A DNA stretch of 64,000 bases from Alicyclobacillus herbarius DSM 13609 (GCF_000430585.1 NZ_AUMH01000006.1:1-64000); one strand, 5' to 3'; positions 54,594 through 63,642 are shown, numbered from the stretch's first letter. The notes: generated from the sequence alone by a model not told the origin. Translations and numbers: made by a program.

Positions 54594-56489
54594 CTACTCG
54601 AGGCCGGCTGAAGCCTGTTGCCCCTCCAACTTCCGCAATCGGCGGTATAGAGTATTACGACCGATACCAAGAAGGCGTGCGGCGCGGCTGATATTGCCCT
54701 CCGTGGTCCGCAGCGCTTGTAAGATGGCCGCATATTCTACCTGCTGCAAAGATGGCAGCCTGGTCGCAGACTCTTTCGGTTCAAGTTCCTGCTTACGCTG
54801 GTTGACGACGTGTGCTGGGAAGTGTTCGAGGCGTATTTCGCCGTCTTCCGCAAAAAACGCAGCTTGACGGAGCACCGCATAGAGCTCGCGCACGTTACCT
54901 GGGAACGCATATGATTCAACCCAACGCTTAGCCTCGGAAGAAAGTCTGAGACCGGACGTTCCTCGTTCGTCCCCAATGCGCTCTAGAAAATGCTCCGCAA
55001 GTTCCACGCGGTCCGTCCGCTCTCGCAAGGCCGGTAGCCTCAGTTCAACACCGAGCAGTCGGAAATAGAGATCTTCGCGGAAACGGCCCTGTTGCACTTG
55101 TTCCCACAGGTCTCGATTCGTTGCGGCGATGATGCGCACATCGACCGGAGTCGATTTGGTCCCTCCGAGTCGGGTGATTACTTTTTCCTGGAGGACGCGC
55201 AGCAGCGCGACCTGCATGTCTTCCGGCATTTCCGCCACTTCGTCCAAGAACAAGGTCCCGCCATGTGCGAGCTCGAATTTACCCGGTCGCCCAGAACGGC
55301 CCGCGCCGGTGAAGGCTCCAGGCTCGTATCCAAACAACTCACTGTGTAGAAGCGTAGGGGCTATCCCTCCGCAGTTGATGGCGACAAAAGACCCATGCCG
55401 CCTGAGGCTTGCCGCGTGAATCGCCTGACTTAACATTTCCTTGCCTGTGCCACTCTCACCAGTGATGAGTACAGTATAATCGGTTTCAGCCACCCTACGC
55501 GCCGCCTCCAGAGTAGCGGACAGCGCAGGATCACGGCAGTAGATGTCAGCAAATGTGTAATGAAGTTCCTTGGACGGCATTCGGCGAGCCGCGTGGGTTT
55601 TACGCTGTTTTTCCCGTACGGTTACCCCAGTCGGCAGCTTCATCGGCCGATTGTCCAAAAAGACTGAAACCGTCCACCACTGCGGTTCACGTCCAGACGC
55701 TTCCAGATAGATGCGCTTTGAATCCATGGCTCGACCATGAACGGAGTGAAAGATCAATTTCAGCTCTCTCAAATGGTACGGTATCTCGCATGGATATGTC
55801 GGCTCGATAAGGTTCAACACACGACGTCCTTCCCGGTTGGCGCCGATCACCTGCCAGTCTTCATTGAAGGCAATGAGGCCTCGCACCGTGCGATCCTCGT
55901 CAGGGCGCAGTTCAAGGATGACCGCACGCTCCGTATTCCGCACGAGGAGTTCGTCCTCGACTTGTCGCGAGACGAAATCGACGAGATGTACCACGGAAGG
56001 GTGATATTCCTTACAGTAACCGCTAACATCGATGACCGCCGCAAGCTCACCCGAGATGTCAAAGACAGGGGACGCGGCACAATACAGGAATCGATTGACC
56101 GCGCAGAAGTGTTCATCACCAACGACAGAAACGGGTTCCTGGACGGCGATAGAGGTGCCAATCGCATTTGTTCCCCTCGAATGTTCTGACCAACCGGCGC
56201 CTTCTCGCAGATGAACCTTCTCCGCGTCGTTCATAAACTGAGGATCGCCGATACTGCAAAGGATGTGGCCATTCGCATGAGAAATGATAACCGTCGAGTG
56301 TTGGGAGCGTACCCATCCGTAGAGTCGTTCAACAGTCGGCGTGGCGACTTGCAACAGCCACTCGTTCTCTTTCTTAAGGATCCTCAATTGCGTTGGTTCC
56401 AGGATATCTTCCACCAAAACCTCGGCATCGACGCCATATTGCCGGCTTCGCAACCAGGATTCGTGGATGACGAGTTCTCGGTGGGACAC
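54594..56489 (-). CDS. AcoR-like sigma-54-dependent regulator
   Basis: Full-length enhancer-binding protein of 631 residues: N-terminal GAF-type sensor region (about 70-200), a PAS-like middle (about 205-300), AAA+ domain with Walker A GESGTGKEMLSQ (about 350), the contact loop EPGAFTGAGR (about 400) and Walker B GTLFLDEVAEMP, then a Fis-type HTH (NISRAARLLGIGRNTLYRRL, about 600-619). Start GTG at 56489 after GGAGGTGATG. It is convergent with the aldehyde dehydrogenase-DUF779 pair and most likely activates it in response to acetoin, ethanol or a related compound; the inducer is inferred. Confidence 0.92.
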   Translation of the reverse strand: MSHRELVIHESWLRSRQYGVDAEVLVEDILEPTQLRILKKENEWLLQVATPTVERLYGWVRSQHSTVIISHANGHILCSIGDPQFMNDAEKVHLREGAGWSEHSRGTNAIGTSIAVQEPVSVVGDEHFCAVNRFLYCAASPVFDISGELAAVIDVSGYCKEYHPSVVHLVDFVSRQVEDELLVRNTERAVILELRPDEDRTVRGLIAFNEDWQVIGANREGRRVLNLIEPTYPCEIPYHLRELKLIFHSVHGRAMDSKRIYLEASGREPQWWTVSVFLDNRPMKLPTGVTVREKQRKTHAARRMPSKELHYTFADIYCRDPALSATLEAARRVAETDYTVLITGESGTGKEMLSQAIHAASLRRHGSFVAINCGGIAPTLLHSELFGYEPGAFTGAGRSGRPGKFELAHGGTLFLDEVAEMPEDMQVALLRVLQEKVITRLGGTKSTPVDVRIIAATNRDLWEQVQQGRFREDLYFRLLGVELRLPALRERTDRVELAEHFLERIGDERGTSGLRLSSEAKRWVESYAFPGNVRELYAVLRQAAFFAEDGEIRLEHFPAHVVNQRKQELEPKESATRLPSLQQVEYAAILQALRTTEGNISRAARLLGIGRNTLYRRLRKLEGQQASAGLE

Positions 56490-56752
56490 CCACCATCACC
56501 TCCACAAGCTGCACCGCCATTTGTAGGCGATACGTAGTGTGCGGTGGCAGGAAACTAGCGGTCCTGGATTCTGGAATAGATATATTATATATGAATTCCC
56601 GAATGTCCAACCAATGCGACCCTCTAAGGGTCCATTAGCTGCCCCGAAAATAGTCTCTCCGAGCTTGTTGCCGCCGGTCCCTGGGTTTCTTCAGCTTTCC
56701 TTTGTGTAGCCGATGGAGAGTGTCAATGATGTCTTCCAACTTCTCACGGGCC

Positions 56753-56890
56753 TCATTCAGCAGGCTTAACCCTAGGGACTTTCTCTAGTCGATCAACCCT
56801 GGCCCAAAACGATTCAATAAACTTCTCCTTATCGACGGTGTGGGGTGGAAATTGGGATTTTGCTTGCTTTAACTTCTCCTCGATATTCAT
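56753..56890 (-). CDS. Possible anti-sigma-like small protein, probably frameshifted
   Basis: A 45-residue ORF starts at ATG 56890 with an excellent GGAGGGAAGAGG site, inside the 3' end of the ECF sigma gene (62-nt overlap). It begins MNIEEKLKQAKSQFPPH and has DKEKFIESFWARVDRL. A second reading frame continues from about 56775 to a TAA at 56635 with good coding character (NEAREKLEDIIDTLHRLHKG), so the original protein may have been about 85 residues and is now split by a frameshift. The position just after a sigma gene suggests a cognate anti-sigma factor; this is inference. Confidence 0.45.
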   Translation of the reverse strand: MNIEEKLKQAKSQFPPHTVDKEKFIESFWARVDRLEKVPRVKPAE

Positions 56891-57406
56891 CCTCTTCCCT
56901 CCTTTTCAGTTCGGCTGCAAAGCGCTCCCTTGCGCGCGTCAGGCGTATTCTGACAGCTCCGTCACTGATACCGATTACGTGCGCAATCTCCTTAGTCGGC
57001 ATTTCTTCAAAGTAATATAGATACAGCGGCGTTCTCAATGATTCCGGAAGTGCCATGATTGCATGATGAATAGTGCTCGTTTTTTCCTTGGTGAGCAACG
57101 TGTCTTCTGTGCCTAAGGTCATCCGCTCTGGAAGAAGGTCCGTGATCACTTCTCTCCATGTTTTTCGGTGAAGTGTCTTGCATTGGTTGACAACAATCCG
57201 GGCGAGCCATGGAAATGGATTTTCAGCATTTCGTAGTTGGCTTCTAGATTCATAAGCCCTGATGAAGGCCTCTTGAACGACATCTTCAGAAGCAGACCAG
57301 TCTCGAAGGTAGGTGTATGCCAATCTAGTAAGCCGATCAACAGCCGATCAACGTACTTGTGAATCCATTGCTCAAATTCCAAACGATGGTCCAAGTGATC
57401 GGTCAC
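56829..57406 (-). pseudogene. ECF-type sigma factor gene with 11-bp duplication
   Basis: From 57323 down the frame encodes a good sigma-70 region 2 (AYTYLRDWSASEDVVQEAF) and region 4 (EIAHVIGISDGAVRIRLTRA). The N-terminus, starting at GTG 57406 with EFEQWIHKYVDRL, is in another frame. The switch is due to an exact tandem repeat of AGCCGATCAAC (57331-57341 and 57342-57352, plus strand). Removal of one copy would restore the continuous reading KYVDRLTRLAYTYLRD. The gene is thus off as read; the change could be reversible. The start is preceded by AAAGGGG close to the GTG, so a TTG four codons later is an alternative. Confidence 0.75.
57331..57352. repeat. 11-bp perfect tandem duplication
   Basis: AGCCGATCAAC occurs twice in direct succession within the 5' part of the ECF sigma gene and shifts its reading frame. 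Confidence 0.95.
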
Positions 57407-57965
57407 CCCCTTTCTTCACCGATAGATGCGGTCAATGGTAAAAATGTTTCATCGTTGTTCTCTGAGACTCAACTCGCATGAAAAGCTGTAGCAGACGCAC
57501 AGGTGCAGGCTTCGCGGGAGAAAGAAGACATGTCAATGCGTTCGCGTCCTTGATGCTGCTGTCCTTACTGCTGTATAGCACGGTAGGATATCTGATCTCG
57601 AAAACGGGCGTTTCGATTCTCGAAACGCTCGACGAGATGACCGTGGCCCACGTTAAACTGGGGGACTCATGGCACAGACCGCCGATTTCCTGAGCGGCAC
57701 ACAGATCGAGCGCATCTTAAGACTGTTCGACATGGATTTGCCATCTACGTGGAGGATCAAAAAACCGCTTAATGGACGTAGAGTTGAACATCGCGAATGA
57801 CTTCCTGTTCATAAAATCATTGCAAATCTTATTGCCTGTTCTATTCCTTTCATTCTGTCGTCACCTGTATCTGCGCCTCCAACATAATCGCCGCGTTTCT
57901 AGTTCGTTGGATAGAACTAGGCACGACACAACTAGACTGTTCTATTCTAGAAACGTATGCAATTG
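57407..57965. other. Gene-poor stretch with an inverted repeat
   Basis: Between the sigma gene start and the IS1595 remnant. It has a perfect 9-3-9 inverted repeat, GCGTTTCGA-TTC-TCGAAACGC (57608-57628). Short plus-strand frames at 57478 and 57669 were considered but have no ribosome site and no recognisable product. The stretch looks like remnant DNA. Confidence 0.4.
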
Positions 57966-58524
57966 ATACGTGGATGCATTTCATGTGGTCCGGGTTGTTG
58001 TCGGGATCAAACTTCATGGTCAACGTGCTTCGCGTCTCAGCCAACTTTTTGTACGCGCTGAATCCATCGTTCACAATCGTGACATCCGAAGCGAAGGATT
58101 GCTTGACGAACTGTGTGAGCGTTTCACTTTTCACATTTTCCGTAGCCCGCATCTTTAGGTATTTGGGATTGCCTTGTGGCGTGAGTGCCATCGCTACGAG
58201 GACGGGCGTTTTGTTCGTTCGTCGACCACTTCACGGGAGAGTGCCAGGGCAGAAATGCCTCGCTTGTCATGGGCAACAAGAAACAATGCCCAAAACCAGA
58301 CCGTCAGTGGTGTCCGCGTCTTATGAAATATCTTACCTGCCGTCAATGAATGATGTCTGGTGCCGACAGGCAGTGCACTGGAACAGCAGTCGATTAGAGA
58401 TCTTGTAATACCGGTCATGCCCACATGCCGGGCAACGGAATCCATCCGGCCAGCGCAGAGCAAATAGGTGCTGTTGGCACGCCTCTTCTGTTTGGAACCT
58501 CCGTTGAAACAGTCTAAGGTTCAT
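57966..58524 (-). mobile_element. IS1595-family transposase remnant
   Basis: The start (ATG 58524) encodes the zinc-ribbon domain of an IS1595 transposase, MNLRLFQRRFQTEEACQQHL, with FRCPACGHDRYY and LFQCTACRHQTS. The next part (TAGKIFHKTRTPLTVWFWAL) is in a second frame, and the DDE part (NKTPVLVAMALTPQGNPKY, ATENVKSETLTQFVK) in a third. The segment that should hold the first catalytic Asp is missing near 58230. Frameshifted and internally deleted, so inactive. It marks the right edge of the accessory island. Confidence 0.8.
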
Positions 58525-58582
58525 GTACTGCACGCATTCATTCCTGAGACGCGGCCGGACTGGGGCCGCGTCTCGACTCGAT

Positions 58583-59569
58583 TCACGCGTACAACCAGCC
58601 GCCCACCCCGAGCTGGGCGATGTCGTCCTCGGTGATACGAAGTCCGGCCAAAACGCGCGGCAAGAGTACGTCAAAGGCGGTGCGGGCGTCGTGGATGACG
58701 GCGCCGGGCAGGCCGAAGATGGCGGTCTCGCCACGGTAGGCGAGCATCGTCATGGAGCCAGGCAACAGTGGCATGCCGTAGCGAACGACCGTATCCGCCG
58801 CGCGGCGAATCGCCCCCGGCGAGCGGTCGTCCGGATCGACCGACATACCGCCAGTCACACAGACAATCGTAGCACCGCGTTCGCACGCCTCCACAATCGC
58901 GGCGACAATCGCCTCCACCTCGTCGCCGGGGAACACCTGGCTCAACACCTCGACGCCAAAGTGGGCGAACTTTTCGCGCAGGACGGGACCCGATTTGTCT
59001 GCCACGCGGCCGCTCTGAATTTCGCTGCCGGTGGTGACAATCGCCGCCTTGTGCGGCTGATAGGGGAGAACGTCAATCACGGGCATATCCGCTCGCGCGG
59101 CCAACGCCTCCACCCGCTCAATCTTCGCGCGCTCAACCAGCAGCGGAATCGGTCGCACTGCGCCAATTGAGGCGCCTTGGGCCACATCGATAAACGGCGC
59201 GCGGGTGATGATGGCGATGTCGGGGATGCGGTTCATCTCCGTGACTGTCCCTGCATCCACCCACAACAGTCCGCGCCGGGCTGCCTTCAGGTTTACCTTG
59301 CCTTCGTGCACCTCGGTTAACTGCACGCCAGGTCCGGCCACCGCCTTGGCCATCCGCTCGGCGCCCTCGTTCTCGTGTAGCTCATTTTCATCCGGTTCCA
59401 ACACGTAAACGTGACGCTTGCCCATGTCGAGCAGGCGCGGGATGTCCTCCTCGCGGATGATGTGGCCGAGCTTGAATGCCACCCCTTTGAACTCGCCTGG
59501 GATAATCTGCGTCAAATCGTGTGCCAGCACCATCCCCACTGCCTTCTCAACTGGTACCTCCCGCTTCAT
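58583..59569 (-). CDS. Molybdopterin-binding protein (MoCF_biosynth domain)
   Basis: A 328-residue protein with a C-terminal MoaB/Mog-like molybdopterin-binding fold: IVTTGSEIQSGRVAD (about residue 170) and CVTGGMSVDPDDRSPGAIRR (about 235) are the classical motifs. The N-terminal region is not the MoeA domain I and looks specific to a group of putative molybdenum-cofactor proteins in Bacillota and Clostridia. It overlaps the mobA-like gene by 4 bp. Probably acts in molybdenum insertion or sensing, or in making a cofactor variant; this is inference. Confidence 0.85.
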   Translation of the reverse strand: MKREVPVEKAVGMVLAHDLTQIIPGEFKGVAFKLGHIIREEDIPRLLDMGKRHVYVLEPDENELHENEGAERMAKAVAGPGVQLTEVHEGKVNLKAARRGLLWVDAGTVTEMNRIPDIAIITRAPFIDVAQGASIGAVRPIPLLVERAKIERVEALAARADMPVIDVLPYQPHKAAIVTTGSEIQSGRVADKSGPVLREKFAHFGVEVLSQVFPGDEVEAIVAAIVEACERGATIVCVTGGMSVDPDDRSPGAIRRAADTVVRYGMPLLPGSMTMLAYRGETAIFGLPGAVIHDARTAFDVLLPRVLAGLRITEDDIAQLGVGGWLYA

Positions 59570-60363
59570 CTGCGGTCACCTCCCTGTTGACTCATCCACT
59601 GCCGCCAGTCCGCCAAATCCTCTGGGGTATGCAGGGGCCGCGTCCACCAATCCGGCCAGCGCGCGCGGTCGGCATCAACGGCCACCAGGCGCAGACCGGC
59701 CAACGCCCGCATGAGTCGCGTCTCCCCTGCACGGGTGGCCGCCTGCCAGACCGCGCCGGCTCCTGAGCTGTAACACCCAAGTAACGGCTGCCAGCGCCCG
59801 TCGCGCACCACCAGTACCGCGTCGCGATCCGCTCGACAGACCTCCTGAAAACGCTGAACCAGGGCCTGCAGAACGCGCGGGTGTATCCCCGGAAGGTCGC
59901 CCGCCAGCACCAGTACCGGACGGTCAGAAGTCAATTCGCCAGCAGGCGCGAGGGCCGACGTGCCGCCTTCGCTTCCGCCAGCCGCCTCTCCGCCGCCAGC
60001 TGCTGCCTCTTCGCGCCCCGTTGCAGCACCGTCCTCGTCGGCTGTACCGGCTTCGCCCCGGACATCGTCAGCCAAGAGACGCGGCCAAACTGTGGCCAAC
60101 GCGGCCAAAGGCCCCTGGTATGGAGACAGGTCCTCGTAGACGCGAACCTGGGCGAGGCCGGCGAACTGGGCTTGTTGCCACACGGTCTCCCTGTCCGCTC
60201 TGGGCGCCACCAGGACGGATACGTCCGGTGTAACCGAGTGCGCCGCCGCCAGCACCGCGCCCAGCACGGTCAAGGAATGGCCCGGCTGCGAGGGCAAAGA
60301 CAGTTTGTTGGTCCCCATGCGCCGACTCGCCCCACCGGCCAGGATTAACGCCTTTGGCTGCAT
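59566..60363 (-). CDS. mobA: MobA-like molybdenum cofactor nucleotidyltransferase
   Basis: Transfers GMP or CMP onto molybdopterin. The N-terminal nucleotide motif LILAGGASRRMGTNK (about residues 6-20) and LVLAGDLPGIHP (about 151-162) are typical of MobA/MocA. About 45 residues rich in Gly, Ala and Glu (about 100-145) interrupt the fold between these motifs and are not normally found. The ATG at 60363 overlaps the cyclo-ligase gene end by 19 bp. The choice between MobA and MocA is not certain. Confidence 0.8.
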   Translation of the reverse strand: MQPKALILAGGASRRMGTNKLSLPSQPGHSLTVLGAVLAAAHSVTPDVSVLVAPRADRETVWQQAQFAGLAQVRVYEDLSPYQGPLAALATVWPRLLADDVRGEAGTADEDGAATGREEAAAGGGEAAGGSEGGTSALAPAGELTSDRPVLVLAGDLPGIHPRVLQALVQRFQEVCRADRDAVLVVRDGRWQPLLGCYSSGAGAVWQAATRAGETRLMRALAGLRLVAVDADRARWPDWWTRPLHTPEDLADWRQWMSQQGGDRR

Positions 60364-60962
60364 ACGATGACCTCTTCCTCCGTGATAACGAAATCCACAG
60401 GTTCGTCAAACGGATCGACCAGCCACTGGGGTGTCTCCACGACCATCTCGGAAAACGCAACGCCAATGCGCACGGCACGGACGGCTGGCTGAGCGAAAAA
60501 CGTATCATAGAAGCCTCCGCCGTACCCGAGCCGCCAGCCGGCTTGGCTGTACGCCAGCGCGGGGACGACGATGATGGCCAAATCTGCCGGCGCGACCTCT
60601 GGCGCGGTGGGCGGCGGCTCCAGGATGCCAAACCTGCCGGGCTGCAGCTCATCCTCCCCCGCAACGGAGAGAAACTGCATCTGCCGTTTGCCGCACACGC
60701 GCGGGTAGGCGCTGATGCCACCCATCCGCCGCCACGCGGCCGCCGCCGGCGTAACGTCCAGCTCACCGCGGACGGCCGCATAAAAACCGGCGACACGAGG
60801 AACGGAGTGCGGCCCATACATGTCTTTCATCATCTGCACGAGCCGCGCCTGCACGCGAGATTCGGCATCTGCACGGTGCGCGTCCGCGAGGCCCTGCCGC
60901 AGATGGAGAAAATGGGCACGGGCCGCTGCCTTATCCGCCCAGACTCCATCGGTTTTCGCCAT
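60345..60962 (-). CDS. 5-formyltetrahydrofolate cyclo-ligase
   Basis: Converts 5-formyl-THF to methenyl-THF with ATP, in the folate pool that feeds purine synthesis. The signature RLGYGGGFYDTFF near residue 142 and the C-terminal FDEPVDFVITEEEV are typical; 205 residues. Its end overlaps the mobA-like gene, so it heads a three-gene operon with the molybdenum-cofactor genes. Confidence 0.93.
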   Translation of the reverse strand: MAKTDGVWADKAAARAHFLHLRQGLADAHRADAESRVQARLVQMMKDMYGPHSVPRVAGFYAAVRGELDVTPAAAAWRRMGGISAYPRVCGKRQMQFLSVAGEDELQPGRFGILEPPPTAPEVAPADLAIIVVPALAYSQAGWRLGYGGGFYDTFFAQPAVRAVRIGVAFSEMVVETPQWLVDPFDEPVDFVITEEEVIVCSQRR

Positions 60963-61116
60963 TGGCCGTCTCCTTCACGCATCAAACTTCCTTTCCATTG
61001 TACCGTAAACCGGACGCGGGTTGTCCGGCGGGCCGAAAACTGATTAAGTAGAAGAGAAGCGCCGTCGGCGACCGCCGGACGCAACGGGGCCGGAGAAAGA
61101 GGATGAGAAGACGACG

Positions 61117-63108
61117 ATGATTGTCCTACAAGCAAACCAGATTGAAAAACAGTACGACGGGCACCCGGTGCTAAAAGGAGCCAACCTACTCGTACAGGAA
61201 CGGGACAGGGTGGCGCTGGTGGGTCGCAACGGGGCCGGTAAAACCACCTTCCTGCGCATCCTGTTGGGCCTGGAGCCGTACGATGCGGGCAGCGTGAGCA
61301 CGGCGCGCGGGGTGACCCTGGGCTACGTGGCGCAGTACGTGGACACGGATGGCGAGCAGACTGTGTTTTCGTTTGTGGCCGGCGCCTTTGCTGACCTTCG
61401 GGAACTGGAGGCCGAGATGCGCAAGGCCGAAACCGATATGGCCGATCCGTCCGTGTACCAAGACCCGCTGCGTCTGGAGACGGTGAGCCGCCGCTACGCG
61501 CAGCTACAGCAACAGTTCGAGGAGAAGGGCGGATATGCCGTAGAGGCGCGGGTACGGCGGGTGTTGGACGGGCTGGCGTTCCCGCCGGAGATGCACGGAC
61601 TGCCGGTGAAAAACCTAAGCGGCGGACAGAAGACGCGACTGTCCCTAGCACGGTTGCTCGCGACAGAGCCCGACATTCTGGTTCTCGACGAGCCGACCAA
61701 CTACCTGGATACAGAGCGGCTCGACTGGCTGGAGTCCTACCTGGCTGGCTATCCCGGCGCCGTGCTCGTGGTCTCCCACGACCGGTACTTCCTGGACAAG
61801 GTGACGACGGTAACCTACGAGCTGGCGAATGGGCGGACCACCCGCTATGAGGGAAACTACTCGCAGTACGTGGAGCTGCGGGCCGAATCCCTCGCTCGGG
61901 CGCAACGCCGGTACGAAGCGCAACAGCAAGAAATCGCCCGCCTCGAAACGTTCATCCAGAAGAACATCGCTCGCGCCTCGACCACGAAGCGAGCGCAAAG
62001 CCGGCGTAAGCTGCTTGAACGCATGGAACGCCTCGATCCACCCCGCGGCGATGAGCGACGCATGGGGATACGCTTTTCTCCGACCCGGCCGAGCGGGCGG
62101 GACGTATTGCGATTGGAGAGGCTCGTTGTGGGGTTTCCAGAGCGGGTGCTGGCGGGGCCCATCGACCTGCACCTGATGCGCGGACAGCGGCTCGCCATCA
62201 TTGGCCCAAACGGGATCGGCAAATCAACGCTGCTCAAAACCTTGGTCGGACAGGTAAAGCCGTTGTCCGGGCGGATTGTCTGGGGACAACACGTGGAAAT
62301 CGGCTACTATGACCAGGAACAGGAGGGCCTCGACGACACGAAGACGGTCATGGAACAAATCCACGATGAATTCCCCAGTCTCGACGTGACAACGGTGCGC
62401 ACCGCCTTAGGCCGCTTTTTGTTCCGCGGCGAGGAGGTCAATCGCCCGGTGTCAGGCTTAAGCGGCGGGGAGCGCAGCCGCCTGGCCCTATGTCGGCTGA
62501 TGCTGCGTCAGGCCAACGTGTTGGTCTTCGATGAGCCCACCAACCACCTGGATTTGGACAGCCGCGAGGCCCTAGAGGAGGCGCTGGCCGAGTACGACGG
62601 AACCCTCTTGTTCGTCTCGCATGACCGGTATTTTATCGATGGGCTAGCCACCCATGTCCTGCGCGTGGACGAAGGCGGCGTACGGTTGTACCTGGGTAAC
62701 TACAGCGATTATGTGGAGAAGGTGGCGGAAGAAGCGCGCTGGGCATCCGAATCGGAGGACGGGCAGGCCTCGAAGGAAGAGGGCCCCGGTCCCGGTAGGG
62801 ACCGTTCTGCCGCCGATAAGTCAGCCCCCACGGGGCGCAGCCCAGCCCCGGTCCGATCCGCCGATCTCCGCAAGCTGCGAGCACGAGTGGAACAGCTGGA
62901 ACAGGAGATTGCCGAGTTGGAGGAACAGATGGCGGCGCTCAGCGAACAGATGCTGAGGGCGGCGCAGGAACAGGATTACGAGGCTGGGCAGCGCCTGCAG
63001 GCCGAACACACACGGCTGGAGGCGGAGCACGCGGAGCGAATGACCGCGTGGGAGGCTGCGGCGGCCGAACTGGAGGCCCTTGAGTGGCAAGCAGCGGGGC
63101 CAAAGTAA
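61117..63108 (+). CDS. ABC-F family ATPase (YdiF-like)
   Basis: Soluble ABC-F protein of 663 residues with two nucleotide-binding domains: Walker A GRNGAGKTTF (about 36) and GPNGIGKSTL (about 365), signatures LSGGQKTRL and LSGGERSRL, Walker B ILVLDEPTNYLD and VLVFDEPTNHLD. A linker of about 80 residues (ARAQRRYEAQQQEI region) separates them and a C-terminal charged coiled coil (about 585-660) follows a Pro/Ser/Gly linker. Such proteins act on the ribosome. It is divergent from the cyclo-ligase gene and corresponds to B. subtilis ydiF near tat and groES. Confidence 0.92.
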   Translation: MIVLQANQIEKQYDGHPVLKGANLLVQERDRVALVGRNGAGKTTFLRILLGLEPYDAGSVSTARGVTLGYVAQYVDTDGEQTVFSFVAGAFADLRELEAEMRKAETDMADPSVYQDPLRLETVSRRYAQLQQQFEEKGGYAVEARVRRVLDGLAFPPEMHGLPVKNLSGGQKTRLSLARLLATEPDILVLDEPTNYLDTERLDWLESYLAGYPGAVLVVSHDRYFLDKVTTVTYELANGRTTRYEGNYSQYVELRAESLARAQRRYEAQQQEIARLETFIQKNIARASTTKRAQSRRKLLERMERLDPPRGDERRMGIRFSPTRPSGRDVLRLERLVVGFPERVLAGPIDLHLMRGQRLAIIGPNGIGKSTLLKTLVGQVKPLSGRIVWGQHVEIGYYDQEQEGLDDTKTVMEQIHDEFPSLDVTTVRTALGRFLFRGEEVNRPVSGLSGGERSRLALCRLMLRQANVLVFDEPTNHLDLDSREALEEALAEYDGTLLFVSHDRYFIDGLATHVLRVDEGGVRLYLGNYSDYVEKVAEEARWASESEDGQASKEEGPGPGRDRSAADKSAPTGRSPAPVRSADLRKLRARVEQLEQEIAELEEQMAALSEQMLRAAQEQDYEAGQRLQAEHTRLEAEHAERMTAWEAAAAELEALEWQAAGPK

Positions 63109-63164
63109 CGGACGATCGACGTTGATACACTGGCACCGCACCAGCCATACGTGAAAGGCGGTGT

Positions 63165-63464
63165 CGATGCCGCGACGTAGTACACATTGTCACAGCCGCT
63201 GGCCGTCAGAGGCTGGCGCGCGGTGGCCAACATGGTCGGCGTCAAGTCGGTGGCAAATACCCTTTTGACGTGTGGAGCCAACGCTTTCGCCGTATGCCCG
63301 CCGCCTGTGGCCACATCGAGGGCAATCTGGCTGGCTTGCGGCTGGAGCCATTCGATGAATTGAACGAGATCACGGCCTTGAGCGTGCGTCGCACTGCGCA
63401 CGTATTTTTCCGCGTTTCGGCCGAATTGCTCCTTAACCAACGACTTGAAGTCTTGATTCGGCAT
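63165..63464 (-). pseudogene. SAM-dependent methyltransferase, 3'-truncated
   Basis: From ATG 63464 with an AAAAGGGGGG site, about 100 codons encode the start of a UbiE-like class I methyltransferase: QFGRNAEKYVRSATHAQG, then the SAM motif IALDVATGGGHTAKAL and VFATDLTPTMLATAR. Homology ends at about 63170 after NVYYVAA, and the frame runs on antisense to the ABC-F gene until 62976. A usual family member has about 260 residues, so more than half is lost. Confidence 0.75.
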
Positions 63465-63642
63465 GGGGGAACCCCCCTTTTACGCGATGGCGCATTCTTA
63501 CTCACTTCCTACGATGTATCGAGGGGCTCGGTTATCCCGGAGCCCCTCGCCGAGTTTCAAGCTCCAACGCGTAGAACAGGCGCGAAATGTGGAATATAAA
63601 ACCGCCAGGCGGTTTTTCCCAGACGGTTTTTCTTAATAATGA

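Noticed and set aside
57478-57693. A 71-residue plus-strand frame with a hydrophobic stretch
   Set aside because: No ribosome site and no recognisable homology; it overlaps the inverted repeat and lies in remnant DNA.
57669-57800. A 43-codon plus-strand frame after the inverted repeat
   Set aside because: Some coding character but no ribosome site and no recognisable family.
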